Below, piece by piece: positions 1 to 7,647 of a stretch of DNA of 64,000 nt. The stretch's first letter is position 1; each line of letters opens with the position of its first letter. The position numbers and the translations under genes were made by a program. Location: assembly GCF_015751765.1 (NCBI RefSeq), contig NZ_JADOTX010000001.1, forward strand, positions 5,828,001 to 5,892,000, in the 5' to 3' direction. Source of the DNA: Micromonospora ureilytica. GTDB lineage: Bacteria > Actinomycetota > Actinomycetes > Mycobacteriales > Micromonosporaceae. The notes under the pieces are model-generated. The model had not been told where the DNA came from. It did not search any database and worked only from the letters and a program-made list of their open reading frames with translations.

Positions 1-1
1 C

Positions 2-1276
2 GCGAACGCGGGGGACGAGGTCACCCGGGTCAGCGCCCTGCTGTTGGCGGGGCAGGCCCAGGAGACCCTCGGCGACCAGGGCCGGGCGGTGACCGCCTGG
101 CAGGAGGCGTTGCAGGTGGCCACCGAGGGTCGGCTGCCCACGCAGCGGGCAACGGCGATGCGGCGGCTCGGCATGGCCGACTTCGTGGCCGGGCGGCTGA
201 GTCAGGCAAGCAGCCGGTTGGCTGCCTCGTACCAGGTCAGCCTCGGCGCGCAGGACCGACGCGGGCAGGCGTGGTCCCTGCAGAACCTGGCCTGGGTGAC
301 CACCACCCGGGGTGACTTCGCCGGCACCGACGCGGTGCTCGGCAGAGCCGCCCGGCTCTTCGCCGAGCTGAAGGACCCGTACGGGCGGGCCTGGCTGCGC
401 GGCACCACGGCGTTCGCCCGGCTGCTCGCCGGCCGGCTGCGCGAGGCGTGTCGGATGGCGCAGGTGTTCCTGCCGTTCGGCGAGCGGGTCGGTGAGGCGT
501 GGGCGGTGGGAACGTTGCGCGCGGTGGCGGCGTTCGCCACTGCCGAGCTGGGTGACCTGGCCGAGGCGGACCGGGAGGCCCGGCGGGCGTACCGGGAGTT
601 CGCCGCCGCCTCCGACGACTGGGGACGCGGGTTCGCCCTGGTGGTCCGGGCGGTGGTGGCGCGCGGGTTGGGCGAGCCGGAGCACGCGGCGGACCTGCTC
701 ACCGACGCCCTGGCGTACGCGGAGCGCACCTCGCATCCGCTGCTCACCGGGATGGCCGGGACACTGCGTGGCTTCGTCGCGTTGGACATGGGCGACTGCG
801 AGACGGCCGAGCGGGTGGCCCGCTCGGTGTTGACCGCCGTGGAGCCGCACAACCCGCAGGCTCCGGCGCAGGTGGCGCCCCGGGTGTTGCTGGCGACGGC
901 CCGTCTCGCCGCCGGCGACTCGGCGACCGCGGTCGGGCTGCTCGCCCCGGTGGCCACTGCCGCAGCGAACGCACCGTCGTTGCTCTTCTCCCGCCGCCAG
1001 ACGATGGCCCAGTACGCTGCGGCGCTGCTCGCTCACGGCCAGCGGGAGCAGGCGTTGGACTGGGCCCGCCGAGCGGTCACCGCACCGGCCGAGGACGTGC
1101 GCAGCCAGGTGATCGCGGCGAGTGTGCTGGCCGAGGCGTTGGCCGCCTGCGGGCACCCAGCGGAGGCGCTGTCCTGTGCGCAGGAGGCGGTCCGCCTGGC
1201 GTACGCCACCGAGCAGCGCAGCGAACGCGCAGCAGCCGACGCCCTACAAGCCCGCCTGACAACCGCCCAGGCCTAA
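2..1276 (+). CDS. TPR-repeat protein, 3' part only
   Basis: The reading frame is open from the first complete codon of the window, so the true start lies upstream. The TTG at position 44 is only the first in-frame start-like codon. The visible ~425 residues are almost entirely helical tetratricopeptide-type repeats, rich in Ala, Leu, Arg and Gly/Asp turns, with no transmembrane segment and no helix-turn-helix at the C-terminus. In actinobacteria such stretches usually form the C-terminal sensor half of large ATPase or SARP/AfsR-type regulators, or of cyclase-fused TPR proteins. The N-terminal part needed to decide between these is outside the window. The product is probably cytoplasmic and engaged in protein-protein interaction; its exact role is unknown. 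Confidence 0.8.
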   Translation, partial: ANAGDEVTRVSALLLAGQAQETLGDQGRAVTAWQEALQVATEGRLPTQRATAMRRLGMADFVAGRLSQASSRLAASYQVSLGAQDRRGQAWSLQNLAWVTTTRGDFAGTDAVLGRAARLFAELKDPYGRAWLRGTTAFARLLAGRLREACRMAQVFLPFGERVGEAWAVGTLRAVAAFATAELGDLAEADREARRAYREFAAASDDWGRGFALVVRAVVARGLGEPEHAADLLTDALAYAERTSHPLLTGMAGTLRGFVALDMGDCETAERVARSVLTAVEPHNPQAPAQVAPRVLLATARLAAGDSATAVGLLAPVATAAANAPSLLFSRRQTMAQYAAALLAHGQREQALDWARRAVTAPAEDVRSQVIAASVLAEALAACGHPAEALSCAQEAVRLAYATEQRSERAAADALQARLTTAQA

Positions 1277-1493
1277 CCCACCCACCCCCACCCACCCACC
1301 CCGTTGATCATGAAGTTATTGCCCCGACACGCCGACGCGCAGGGCAATAACTTCATGATCAGCGCGACCCCCCGGGGTGAGGTGGAGGGTTTTGCCGGTT
1401 CTGGGGATGTGGTGGTCGGGGTGAGCGGCTAGCGTGTCACCACCGCGTACGGGTCCACAGTGGTGACCGTCGCCGTGCCTGGGGAGGCCCTTC
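1277..1493. other. Intergenic region with C-rich tract and long palindrome
   Basis: This 217-nt gap contains a run of CCCA units right after the TPR gene's stop (about 1277-1302), then a 20-bp perfect inverted repeat described separately, then about 130 nt leading to the next gene. No convincing ORF was seen. The sequence GGGGAGG at about 1480-1486 is the Shine-Dalgarno site of the next gene. Confidence 0.6.
1305..1361. repeat. 20-bp perfect inverted repeat (extragenic palindrome)
   Basis: The left arm 1305-1324 and right arm 1342-1361 are exact reverse complements, separated by a 17-nt loop. The core reads TGATCATGAAGTTATTG. The arms are strikingly AT-rich for this genome, and no T-tract follows, so it is not a canonical intrinsic terminator. 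It may be a dispersed extragenic palindrome that also ends transcription of the TPR gene. Confidence 0.75.
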
Positions 1494-1997
1494 ATGAAGC
1501 TGCCGCGATCCATCGCGGGCTGGACCATCGCGGTCTTCGGCGTGTTGGCGCTGGTGATGGGCGCGGTCGGGCTGCTCTGGCCGGAGGCGCAGCTGCGCAT
1601 GCTCGGTTTCGAGGTGCCGGAGACGCGGGCCGTCGGTGACCACACCGGGACGTTCCTGCTGGCGTCCTCGATGGCGGCCTTCAACATGGGCGTCTACTAC
1701 CTGCTCGCCACGGTGACCGAGTGGCGGGCGTTCTACCGGTTCACAGTGGTCTTCCGACTTGTCACGTTCACCGTGTTCACCATCGCGGTGCTGGCCGACA
1801 TCGCTCCCGACCGGTTCTTCGGGGTGGCGGCGTGGGAAGGGCTGGGAGCGGTGGCCACCGCCATCGGTCTGCGCCTGGATGCCCGCCGGGGCAGCCCGGC
1901 CGGTGGGATCGGATCGACCGAGGGTGCCGGAACGACTGCGGTCGCCGAGGAGGGTACCGGTCCCGCCGGTGCCGCTCCGGCGGACGCGGTGCGCTGA
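1494..1997 (+). CDS. Small membrane protein, about four TM helices
   Basis: A 167-aa protein starting at ATG with a good Shine-Dalgarno (GGGGAGG) 7 nt upstream. Hydrophobic segments lie at about residues 8-28, 50-72, 80-100 and 108-125. A hydrophilic Gly/Ala/Thr-rich tail of about 40 residues follows. The charged stretch between helices 1 and 2 and the aromatic-rich centre are typical of small actinobacterial membrane proteins of unknown function. The kinase gene begins 30 bp downstream but has its own leaderless-type promoter, so the two need not be co-transcribed. Function is not recognised. Confidence 0.75.
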   Translation: MKLPRSIAGWTIAVFGVLALVMGAVGLLWPEAQLRMLGFEVPETRAVGDHTGTFLLASSMAAFNMGVYYLLATVTEWRAFYRFTVVFRLVTFTVFTIAVLADIAPDRFFGVAAWEGLGAVATAIGLRLDARRGSPAGGIGSTEGAGTTAVAEEGTGPAGAAPADAVR

Positions 1998-2015
1998 GCC
2001 ATCGGTCGGGTTGGG

Positions 2016-2021
2016 TATTTT
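2016..2021 (+). promoter_or_regulatory. Leaderless-type -10 box of the kinase gene
   Basis: TATTTT ends 6 nt before the GTG at 2028. This matches the TANNNT spacing of actinobacterial leaderless transcripts, and no Shine-Dalgarno is present. It supports GTG 2028 as both transcription and translation start. Confidence 0.55.
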
Positions 2022-2027
2022 CGAGCG

Positions 2028-3524
2028 GTGACCGACAACCCGACCGGCGGCCTGCCAGTGCCGATCGTGCCCGGCCTGACTGATTTGCGGGTCTTTGCCC
2101 GGGGCGGGTACGCGACCGTCTACCAGGCCACCCAGATCTCCGTGGGCCGCGAGGTCGCCGTGAAGGTGGAGAACCGCACGCTCGACAGCGAGCGGGACCA
2201 GGCCCGCTTCCTGCGCGAGGCGCGGGCGGCCGGGCGGATGTCCTCACACCCGCACGTGGTGGACCTCTTCGATGTTGGGGTCACCATCGACCAGCACCCC
2301 TACCTGATCATGGAGCTCTGCGACGGTTCGTACGCCGAACGGATGCGCACCTCGCCGCTGGGCCCGGTGGAGGCTCGCGACCTCGGCATCAAGATCGCCG
2401 ACGCGCTGGCCCACTCGCACGCCGCCGGGGTGCTGCACCGGGACGTGAAACCGGCCAACATCCTCTACTCGCACTTCAACTCGGCGGTGCTCGCCGACTT
2501 CGGGCTCGCCGTTCTCGCCGAGCACCGGGACGCCTCGGTCACCCTGGAGGTGCTCACCCCGGCGTACGCGCCGCCGGAGATGTTCAGCCACAGCCCGCCG
2601 TCCCCGGCCGTCGACGTGTACGCGCTCTGCGCCACCCTCTACGCCGTGATGCACGGCCGGCCGCCCCGCTGGCAGTCCGAGCGCAACCCGAGCCTGGTCA
2701 CCGTGCTGGAGATGTTCAACCAGCCGCTCCCCGCCCTGCCCGGGGTGCCGGACGAGCTGATCGACGTGCTGCGCGTCGGCATGGCCAACGAGCCGACCGA
2801 GCGTCCCTCCGCCCTGGAGCTGCACGACCTGCTCACCAACCTGCCACTCGGCTCGCCGGCGACACCTGTCAGCGGCGCTCCGGTCAGCGGTGGCGCGACG
2901 CTCTCCGGCCCGTACGCGGCCGGCCGGCCGGTGCCCCGCCCGCCCATCGAGGACACTCAGCGAACTCTGCCCACCGGTCGGCGTTGGCGGCGTTGGCTCT
3001 TCGGCGGCGCCGGGGTGCTCGCGCTGGCCGCCTCCGCGACCGCCGGGGCCTGGGTCGCCGACCGGGCGCCACCACCCGCTCCGTACCCGTCGGCGACGCA
3101 GATCGCCGCACCGGCGACCGGGCCGCTGCCCGGCTGCGCGACCGGCACCGGTGTGCCCACCGCCCTGCCCGATGGCGCCCGCTGCCTGCCCGAGCTGGAA
3201 TGCTTCGGCCCGATGCGGATCCGCGGCAGCCGCGCCGAGGCGGCTCGGCTGTCCTGCGCGGGCCGACACACCTGGGAGACGTACGCCGAGGGCATCCTGC
3301 CGGTGTCGCTGGTCGGCGCCGACTACGAAGAGGTGACCGCCGCCGAGCCGGTACGGCAGGTGTGCAGCTCCACGACGTTCCGCCTGACCACCGGGATCGC
3401 CGAGGCGACCGGCTGGCACCTGGAGGTGCTACCGCCGGTCGACGGCAGCATCGACCGGACCTACCGGTGTCTGGCGGGGCGCGGCGTGGACGCGCTCACC
3501 GCGCCCACGCTCACCGGCCGCTGA
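2028..3524 (+). CDS. Transmembrane Ser/Thr protein kinase (STPK)
   Basis: A 498-aa Hanks-type kinase. The catalytic domain covers about residues 15-275: a glycine-loop variant (GGYATVY), ATP-anchoring Lys about 46, catalytic loop HRDVKPAN with Asp about 139, DFG Asp about 157, and an APPEMF motif. A Pro/Gly-rich linker leads to one TM helix (about 323-345) after an Arg/Trp-rich stretch. An extracytoplasmic domain of about 150 residues with six cysteines follows, containing a Cys-x3-His-Thr pattern that recalls septum-formation-type domains. There are no PASTA repeats. The ectodomain suggests a receptor kinase; its ligand is unknown. The 3' end overlaps the convergent gene at 3511 by 14 bp. 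Confidence 0.93.
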   Translation: MTDNPTGGLPVPIVPGLTDLRVFARGGYATVYQATQISVGREVAVKVENRTLDSERDQARFLREARAAGRMSSHPHVVDLFDVGVTIDQHPYLIMELCDGSYAERMRTSPLGPVEARDLGIKIADALAHSHAAGVLHRDVKPANILYSHFNSAVLADFGLAVLAEHRDASVTLEVLTPAYAPPEMFSHSPPSPAVDVYALCATLYAVMHGRPPRWQSERNPSLVTVLEMFNQPLPALPGVPDELIDVLRVGMANEPTERPSALELHDLLTNLPLGSPATPVSGAPVSGGATLSGPYAAGRPVPRPPIEDTQRTLPTGRRWRRWLFGGAGVLALAASATAGAWVADRAPPPAPYPSATQIAAPATGPLPGCATGTGVPTALPDGARCLPELECFGPMRIRGSRAEAARLSCAGRHTWETYAEGILPVSLVGADYEEVTAAEPVRQVCSSTTFRLTTGIAEATGWHLEVLPPVDGSIDRTYRCLAGRGVDALTAPTLTGR

Positions 3525-3852
3525 GCCCGTCCGACCCACGTCGGCGGTCACGCACCGCACGCAACGCGTCCCGGGGATCCAGGGCGTCGAGGGTGTCCGC
3601 GTCGATCCCGTACGGCATCAGCTCGGGCGGCCCGAACGCTGCCGACCGGTCCGCCGGCTCCGGATCGTCGACCTGACGAGCGGCGGAGACCGCGACCCCG
3701 GCGACCATGGTCATCAGCACGCACAGCAGCGCGAGAACCACGCCGAGGAGATCCTGTCGGCGCCACACGACCAGCATGACCAGCGGCGCGAGGGCTCCCA
3801 GCGCGGCGAGCACCGCCACCGCGCGTGCATCTGGTCTGGACAATCGGCTCAC
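3511..3852 (-). CDS. Small two-TM membrane protein
   Basis: A 113-aa protein with a GTG start at 3852. Two hydrophobic helices lie at about residues 10-31 and 35-57, followed by a soluble acidic/arginine-rich tail. No family was recognised. It is convergent with the kinase gene and overlaps its last 14 bp, so the two transcripts have complementary 3' ends. The hydrophobic pattern is coherent and the coding frame has strong third-position GC, which favours a real gene. Confidence 0.65.
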   Translation of the reverse strand: MSRLSRPDARAVAVLAALGALAPLVMLVVWRRQDLLGVVLALLCVLMTMVAGVAVSAARQVDDPEPADRSAAFGPPELMPYGIDADTLDALDPRDALRAVRDRRRGSDGLSGR

Positions 3853-4020
3853 CCGTCCAGCATGTCGTGACGAGGCCCGCTGTCAACCGCTGAGCCGACC
3901 GCCGCGCCGATCGGCGTCGATCCGAGCACCGGCCCGACATGGGCCCACGGCATCCACACGGATTGGACAAGAACGGCTACTCTCGGTGTCCCGCAGGCTC
4001 TTCCGGCAGCGAGGTCGCCC

Positions 4021-4962
4021 ATGAGCTCAGGCAGTTCGCAACCCCGACTCCGGTCGATCGCGTCGACGCTGGCGGTCGCCCTCACCCTCGTGCTCGCCGC
4101 CGCCGCCGGTTGCGACAGCCGGAAGGAACCGGAACTGCCCTCCGTGCAGGAGAAGATGCGCGAGACGCACATCTACGGTTCGTCGAAGCTCCGGATCGGT
4201 GTCGCCACGAACGAGCCGCTCATGGGCGATCTGCGAAACGGCCAGCACGTCGGGTTCGACGTCGAGATCGCCAGGTACGTCGCGGCCTCCCTCGGCTACG
4301 AGGGGGACCAGCGGCTGGAGTTCGTGTCGGTCGCCACCGAGGACCGCATCCCGTCGCTCCAGGGCGGCACCGTCGATCTCGTGGTGTCCAGCTTCTCCAT
4401 GACGGAGGACCGTAAGCAGTTGGTCAGCTTCGCCGGGCCGTACTTCGTCACCACTCAGGAGGTGATGGTGCCGGTCCGACTGAAGGACAAGGTCCGCACC
4501 ATTGAGGATCTGCGGGACCCGGCCTACAAGGTCTGCACCAGCGGCGGCTCCACCACCGAGGCCGAGTTGGAGAAGCACCAGGTCAAGACGTTCGTGGTCA
4601 AGGACGTCGGCGACTGCGTCGATGGCATCCGGAAGGGCCGGTACGACGCGGTCAGCTCCGACGAGTCGATCCTTGCCGGTTTTCTGGCCAGCTTTCCCAA
4701 GGAGTTCGAGATCGTCGACATGCCGTTCGGCACCAGCGAGTTGCTGGGCGTCGGCGTGCCGATCGGTGATCCCGCGCTGCGCGACCTGGTCGCGTACTTC
4801 CTGCAGAAGAGCTACGAGCAGGGCCGCGACGGAGATGCCAGCCCCTGGCAGACCGCGTACAACCGGACCCTGGGCCCGTGGTTGAAGGCCGAGAAGCGCC
4901 AGCCGCAGCCGCTGGAAGTGCCGAAGCTCGTCGACTTCGACGACAAGGCGCCCGCGAAGTGA
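4021..4962 (+). CDS. Amino-acid-binding lipoprotein (SBP_bac_3 family)
   Basis: A 313-aa extracytoplasmic solute-binding protein. A lipoprotein signal peptide ends at the lipobox AAAGC (about residues 27-31). The mature part has the two-lobe SBP_bac_3 pattern: KLRIGVATNEP, GFDVEIARYVA, IPSLQGGTVDLVVSSFSMTEDR, then a DAVSSDES-type second lobe, as in glutamate/glutamine/aspartate binders. A Shine-Dalgarno GAGG lies 7 nt before ATG, and a possible -10 (TACTCT, 3978-3983) gives a leader of about 30 nt. No ABC permease or ATPase is adjacent; the next gene overlaps by 4 nt (GTGA) and encodes a polytopic membrane protein. This fits a sensory binding protein at least as well as a transporter subunit. 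Confidence 0.88.
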   Translation: MSSGSSQPRLRSIASTLAVALTLVLAAAAGCDSRKEPELPSVQEKMRETHIYGSSKLRIGVATNEPLMGDLRNGQHVGFDVEIARYVAASLGYEGDQRLEFVSVATEDRIPSLQGGTVDLVVSSFSMTEDRKQLVSFAGPYFVTTQEVMVPVRLKDKVRTIEDLRDPAYKVCTSGGSTTEAELEKHQVKTFVVKDVGDCVDGIRKGRYDAVSSDESILAGFLASFPKEFEIVDMPFGTSELLGVGVPIGDPALRDLVAYFLQKSYEQGRDGDASPWQTAYNRTLGPWLKAEKRQPQPLEVPKLVDFDDKAPAK

Positions 4963-6158
4963 GCACGGCGTCGACCGCCACCGGCGGCGACGGGCCGGTC
5001 CCGCCGCCCCGTACCTCCGCGCCCGGCGTCGCCGTCGACTCTTCGACAGTCGACGGTACGGCCGCGGCAGCGCCGGTCGTCGACCGCCCGGCGGTCGGTG
5101 ACGTCACCTGGCCGGCCGGCGTGCCGGTCGCCGAACCGGCCGAGCCGGTCGTCGCCGACGTCGGGCGGGTCCGCTGGGATCCGGCCGAGCGACGTGCACG
5201 GGCCAGCCAGTCGTTCTGGACGGCAGTGGTGGGCGTACCGGCGATCTTCTCGGTGCTCCGCCTCGGCGTGGAGGCCGGCGGGGAACTCCAGACCACGCTG
5301 CTGCTGGTGGCCAACGTCGGGCCGGTCAACCTGCTCGCCGGCTTCCTGACCACGGCGGCCCGGCTGCTCTCCACCGGCCTGGTGGCCGTCTTCGCGCTCG
5401 GCGCGGTGCTGGCCGTCAGCGCGGATCGACTTCCGCCGGGCACCCGTCGCCGTCCGCTCTTCGCCCGCTGGGCCGACATCACCCCGGCCTGGGTGGTGCT
5501 GGCCAGCTTCCTGCTCGCCCTGATCACCTGGCCGTTGCTCTACCTTCCGCTGCTGTTGCCGGCGTTCGTGGCCGCGTTCCAACTGCGTCCCGGGCGGCTG
5601 CACGAGCGGGTCGTGCCTCGGCTGCTACTGATCGGCGCTCTGCTCGCCGGGTACGGCTGGCTGATGCTGCCCACCCTGCGTGCGGCGGTGCGGCAGGGCG
5701 ACGAGTGGTTGGCGCTGGCGCTCATCGTGGTGCCTCCGTTGCTGGCCCTGTTCATCGCGGGGCCACTGCCAGGCATGGTGATCCGGCCGCTGGCATCGGT
5801 GACCGAGGTGGCGGTGCTGGCCACCCTGGTCTGGGCCGCGGTGCCGGTGATCAGCACACCTGTGTTGCCGCTGACCGTCACCACTGTCGGTCCGGAGAGT
5901 GGGCCCACCGAGGACGTACGCGGGCATGTGGTCACCACCGACGACGTCAACATGGTGATCCTCCAGGAGAAGGGCGGCGTCCGGTACGTCCCGGTCGGCC
6001 TGGTCCGCGCCCAGGTGCTCTGCCCGAGCGAGGAGGAGCTGCCCCGCCACCAACTGCGCGTTCACGACTTCCACGTCGAGGATTCACTGTTGGAGGGCAT
6101 GGGCCGCCGGGTCCGCCCGGTGCACCGCATCGACGCCGCCTGCCGTACCCCGGCCTGA
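4959..6158 (+). CDS. Polytopic membrane protein coupled to the binding lipoprotein
   Basis: A 399-aa protein read from GTG 4959, which overlaps the preceding stop codon (GTGA). That implies translational coupling. The first ~85 residues are Ala/Pro/Thr-rich and soluble. Seven or eight hydrophobic helices follow (about residues 90-325), then an extracytoplasmic-type tail of about 75 residues. It lacks the EAA loop of ABC permeases, so it is not an obvious transport channel for the upstream lipoprotein. The pairing resembles the logic of the GlnH-GlnX sensor pair of mycobacteria and corynebacteria (inference only; no family match was made). Confidence 0.75.
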   Translation: MSTASTATGGDGPVPPPRTSAPGVAVDSSTVDGTAAAAPVVDRPAVGDVTWPAGVPVAEPAEPVVADVGRVRWDPAERRARASQSFWTAVVGVPAIFSVLRLGVEAGGELQTTLLLVANVGPVNLLAGFLTTAARLLSTGLVAVFALGAVLAVSADRLPPGTRRRPLFARWADITPAWVVLASFLLALITWPLLYLPLLLPAFVAAFQLRPGRLHERVVPRLLLIGALLAGYGWLMLPTLRAAVRQGDEWLALALIVVPPLLALFIAGPLPGMVIRPLASVTEVAVLATLVWAAVPVISTPVLPLTVTTVGPESGPTEDVRGHVVTTDDVNMVILQEKGGVRYVPVGLVRAQVLCPSEEELPRHQLRVHDFHVEDSLLEGMGRRVRPVHRIDAACRTPA

Positions 6159-6195
6159 CCGCCGCAAGCAGACTTCACGGTAGGAGTCTCACCGT

Positions 6196-6219
6196 ATATA
6201 CAGTCGGACGGTATATGCT
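6196..6219 (+). promoter_or_regulatory. Dyad operator overlapping the padR -10 box
   Basis: ATATAC (6196-6201) and GTATAT (6211-6216) form a perfect 6-bp dyad with a 9-nt spacer. It overlaps TATGCT (6214-6219), a TANNNT -10 box 7 nt before the ATG at 6227. The placement suggests autorepression by the PadR protein encoded immediately downstream. Confidence 0.55.
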
Positions 6220-6226
6220 GCGGGTC

Positions 6227-6574
6227 ATGGCGAAGGCTTCCATGCATGAGTCCACCTATCTGATCCTCACCGCGCTCGTCGAGGCCCCACGACACGGGTA
6301 CGCGCTCCTCGACGAGGTTCGCCGAATCTCCGACGGGCGCGTCGACCTGCGTGCCGGCACCCTCTACGCAGCCCTCGACCGGCTGCGGACCGATGGTCTC
6401 GTCGACATCGAGCGCGAGGAGCAGGTGCAGTCCAGGTTGCGCCGGTACTACCGACTCACCGCGCCGGGGGCGCGTCGCCTGGCCGAGGAGTCGGCGCGTC
6501 TGCGCAGCAACGCCGACGCGGCGAGCGTGCGACTGCGCCGTGCCGGTCTCATCTTCGACGGCGGTGTGGCGTGA
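6227..6574 (+). CDS. PadR-family transcriptional regulator
   Basis: A 115-aa winged-helix repressor. The segment TYLILTALVEAPRHGYALLDEV followed by VDLRAGTLYAALDRL (broken here for length) is the hallmark of the PadR N-terminal domain, with RRYYRLT marking the wing strand. It is a short PadR with little C-terminal dimerisation helix beyond about residue 85. ATG 6227 is chosen because a -10 box lies 7 nt upstream and the frame continues uninformatively further 5'. Its stop overlaps the next start (GTGA), so it is co-expressed with the membrane protein that it probably controls. Confidence 0.9.
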   Translation: MAKASMHESTYLILTALVEAPRHGYALLDEVRRISDGRVDLRAGTLYAALDRLRTDGLVDIEREEQVQSRLRRYYRLTAPGARRLAEESARLRSNADAASVRLRRAGLIFDGGVA

Positions 6575-7584
6575 CGTTGGACCACATCTACCGACGGCTG
6601 ATGGCCTGTTATCCCCGCGCCTACCGCAGGCAGTACGAGGACGAGATGGTCGGCGTCTTGCTGGACGACGCGGCCCCAGGCCAGCGCAGGCCGGCGGCGC
6701 GAGACGTGCTCGCCCTGCTCGGCGGGGCGCTCCGGGCGCATGTCCGCCAGGCTGGTGCGCGATTCTCGGCCGACCCGTGGCGGGAGGCGGCGCAGGCGCT
6801 AGCTCTGATCGCCGCGCTGACGTTGTTCGTGCGCGCTGCACGCGTACCGGTGCTGCACCTCGCCATGCTCGCGGAGAGCTACCCCGTTGGGATCGGGGAG
6901 CCGGTCGTCCTTTGGCCGGGTGGCCCGGTGTCGGTGCTGTGGCTCATCGTGGCGGTGTTGGCCGTGGTCGGCTGGGCTCGGGCAGGAGCCGCGGTCGCCG
7001 TCTGCGGAGCGGCGTTCGAGGTGGTTCGGGTCGCCGCGGACTACGGACAATATTCGACAGTGTTCCATCTGTGGCCCGCCGTGCTCGCCGCGATGGTCCC
7101 GCTGGCGCTCGCGGTCCGCGCTCCCCGTTCCGCCGCGGCGGCCCTCGCGCGCTGGCGGCTTGGCACACTGGTGGCAGCGACGCTGGTCAGCGTCGCTGCT
7201 CCGAGCGTCGCCCAGGTGACGGGTGCTGATAACGACACGGCTCCCATCTACGGCACGTGGATCTTCACCTCCGGTGTCGGCCGGATCGAGGCAATCCTGC
7301 TGACGGCGGGATACCTGCTCTTCGCCCTTGCCATCCTTTCGGCGCCGGCGGTGTTGCGGCGGCGCCTGCTGGCGCTTGTGGTTCCGGTGGGCGTCACGCT
7401 GCTGCTCACCCGGGTGGGCTTCGGTGCCACGGGGACGTTCCTGAAGCGCTCCACCCACGACGGTGTCCTCGCTGCGCTCACCCCGGCGCAGTGGCTGGTG
7501 TTGGTGCTGACGCCCACGCTGTTCTTCGCGGTGGCCGTGGCGATCCTGCACCACCGGGAACGGCCGGGCCGCCGAGGAGCGTGA
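6571..7584 (+). CDS. PadR-associated multi-TM membrane protein
   Basis: A 337-aa protein with a GTG start overlapping the padR stop. The N-terminus carries the motif YRRLMACYPRAYRRQYEDEM, often seen in actinobacterial proteins encoded next to PadR regulators. It looks like a short cytoplasmic helical prefix preceding about eight TM helices (from about residue 75 to 330). No nucleotide-binding or permease signature is visible. The transcript ends in a GC-rich palindrome shared with the convergent acyl-CoA dehydrogenase gene. Function is unknown; a role in membrane stress or export is a guess from the context. Confidence 0.78.
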   Translation: MTLDHIYRRLMACYPRAYRRQYEDEMVGVLLDDAAPGQRRPAARDVLALLGGALRAHVRQAGARFSADPWREAAQALALIAALTLFVRAARVPVLHLAMLAESYPVGIGEPVVLWPGGPVSVLWLIVAVLAVVGWARAGAAVAVCGAAFEVVRVAADYGQYSTVFHLWPAVLAAMVPLALAVRAPRSAAAALARWRLGTLVAATLVSVAAPSVAQVTGADNDTAPIYGTWIFTSGVGRIEAILLTAGYLLFALAILSAPAVLRRRLLALVVPVGVTLLLTRVGFGATGTFLKRSTHDGVLAALTPAQWLVLVLTPTLFFAVAVAILHHRERPGRRGA

Positions 7585-7608
7585 GGAGGTCGCACCAGGC
7601 TGCCTGCG

Positions 7609-7638
7609 GCAGGCGGACCGGTCGACCGGTCCGCCTGC
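7609..7638. terminator. 30-bp perfect palindrome between convergent genes
   Basis: Arms 7609-7623 and 7624-7638 are exact reverse complements with no loop base between them (core GACCGGTC). It lies between two convergent stop codons (7584 and 7648) and can act in both directions. No U-tract follows, as is common in high-GC actinobacteria. Confidence 0.7.
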
Positions 7639-7647
7639 GGGGCGGCG

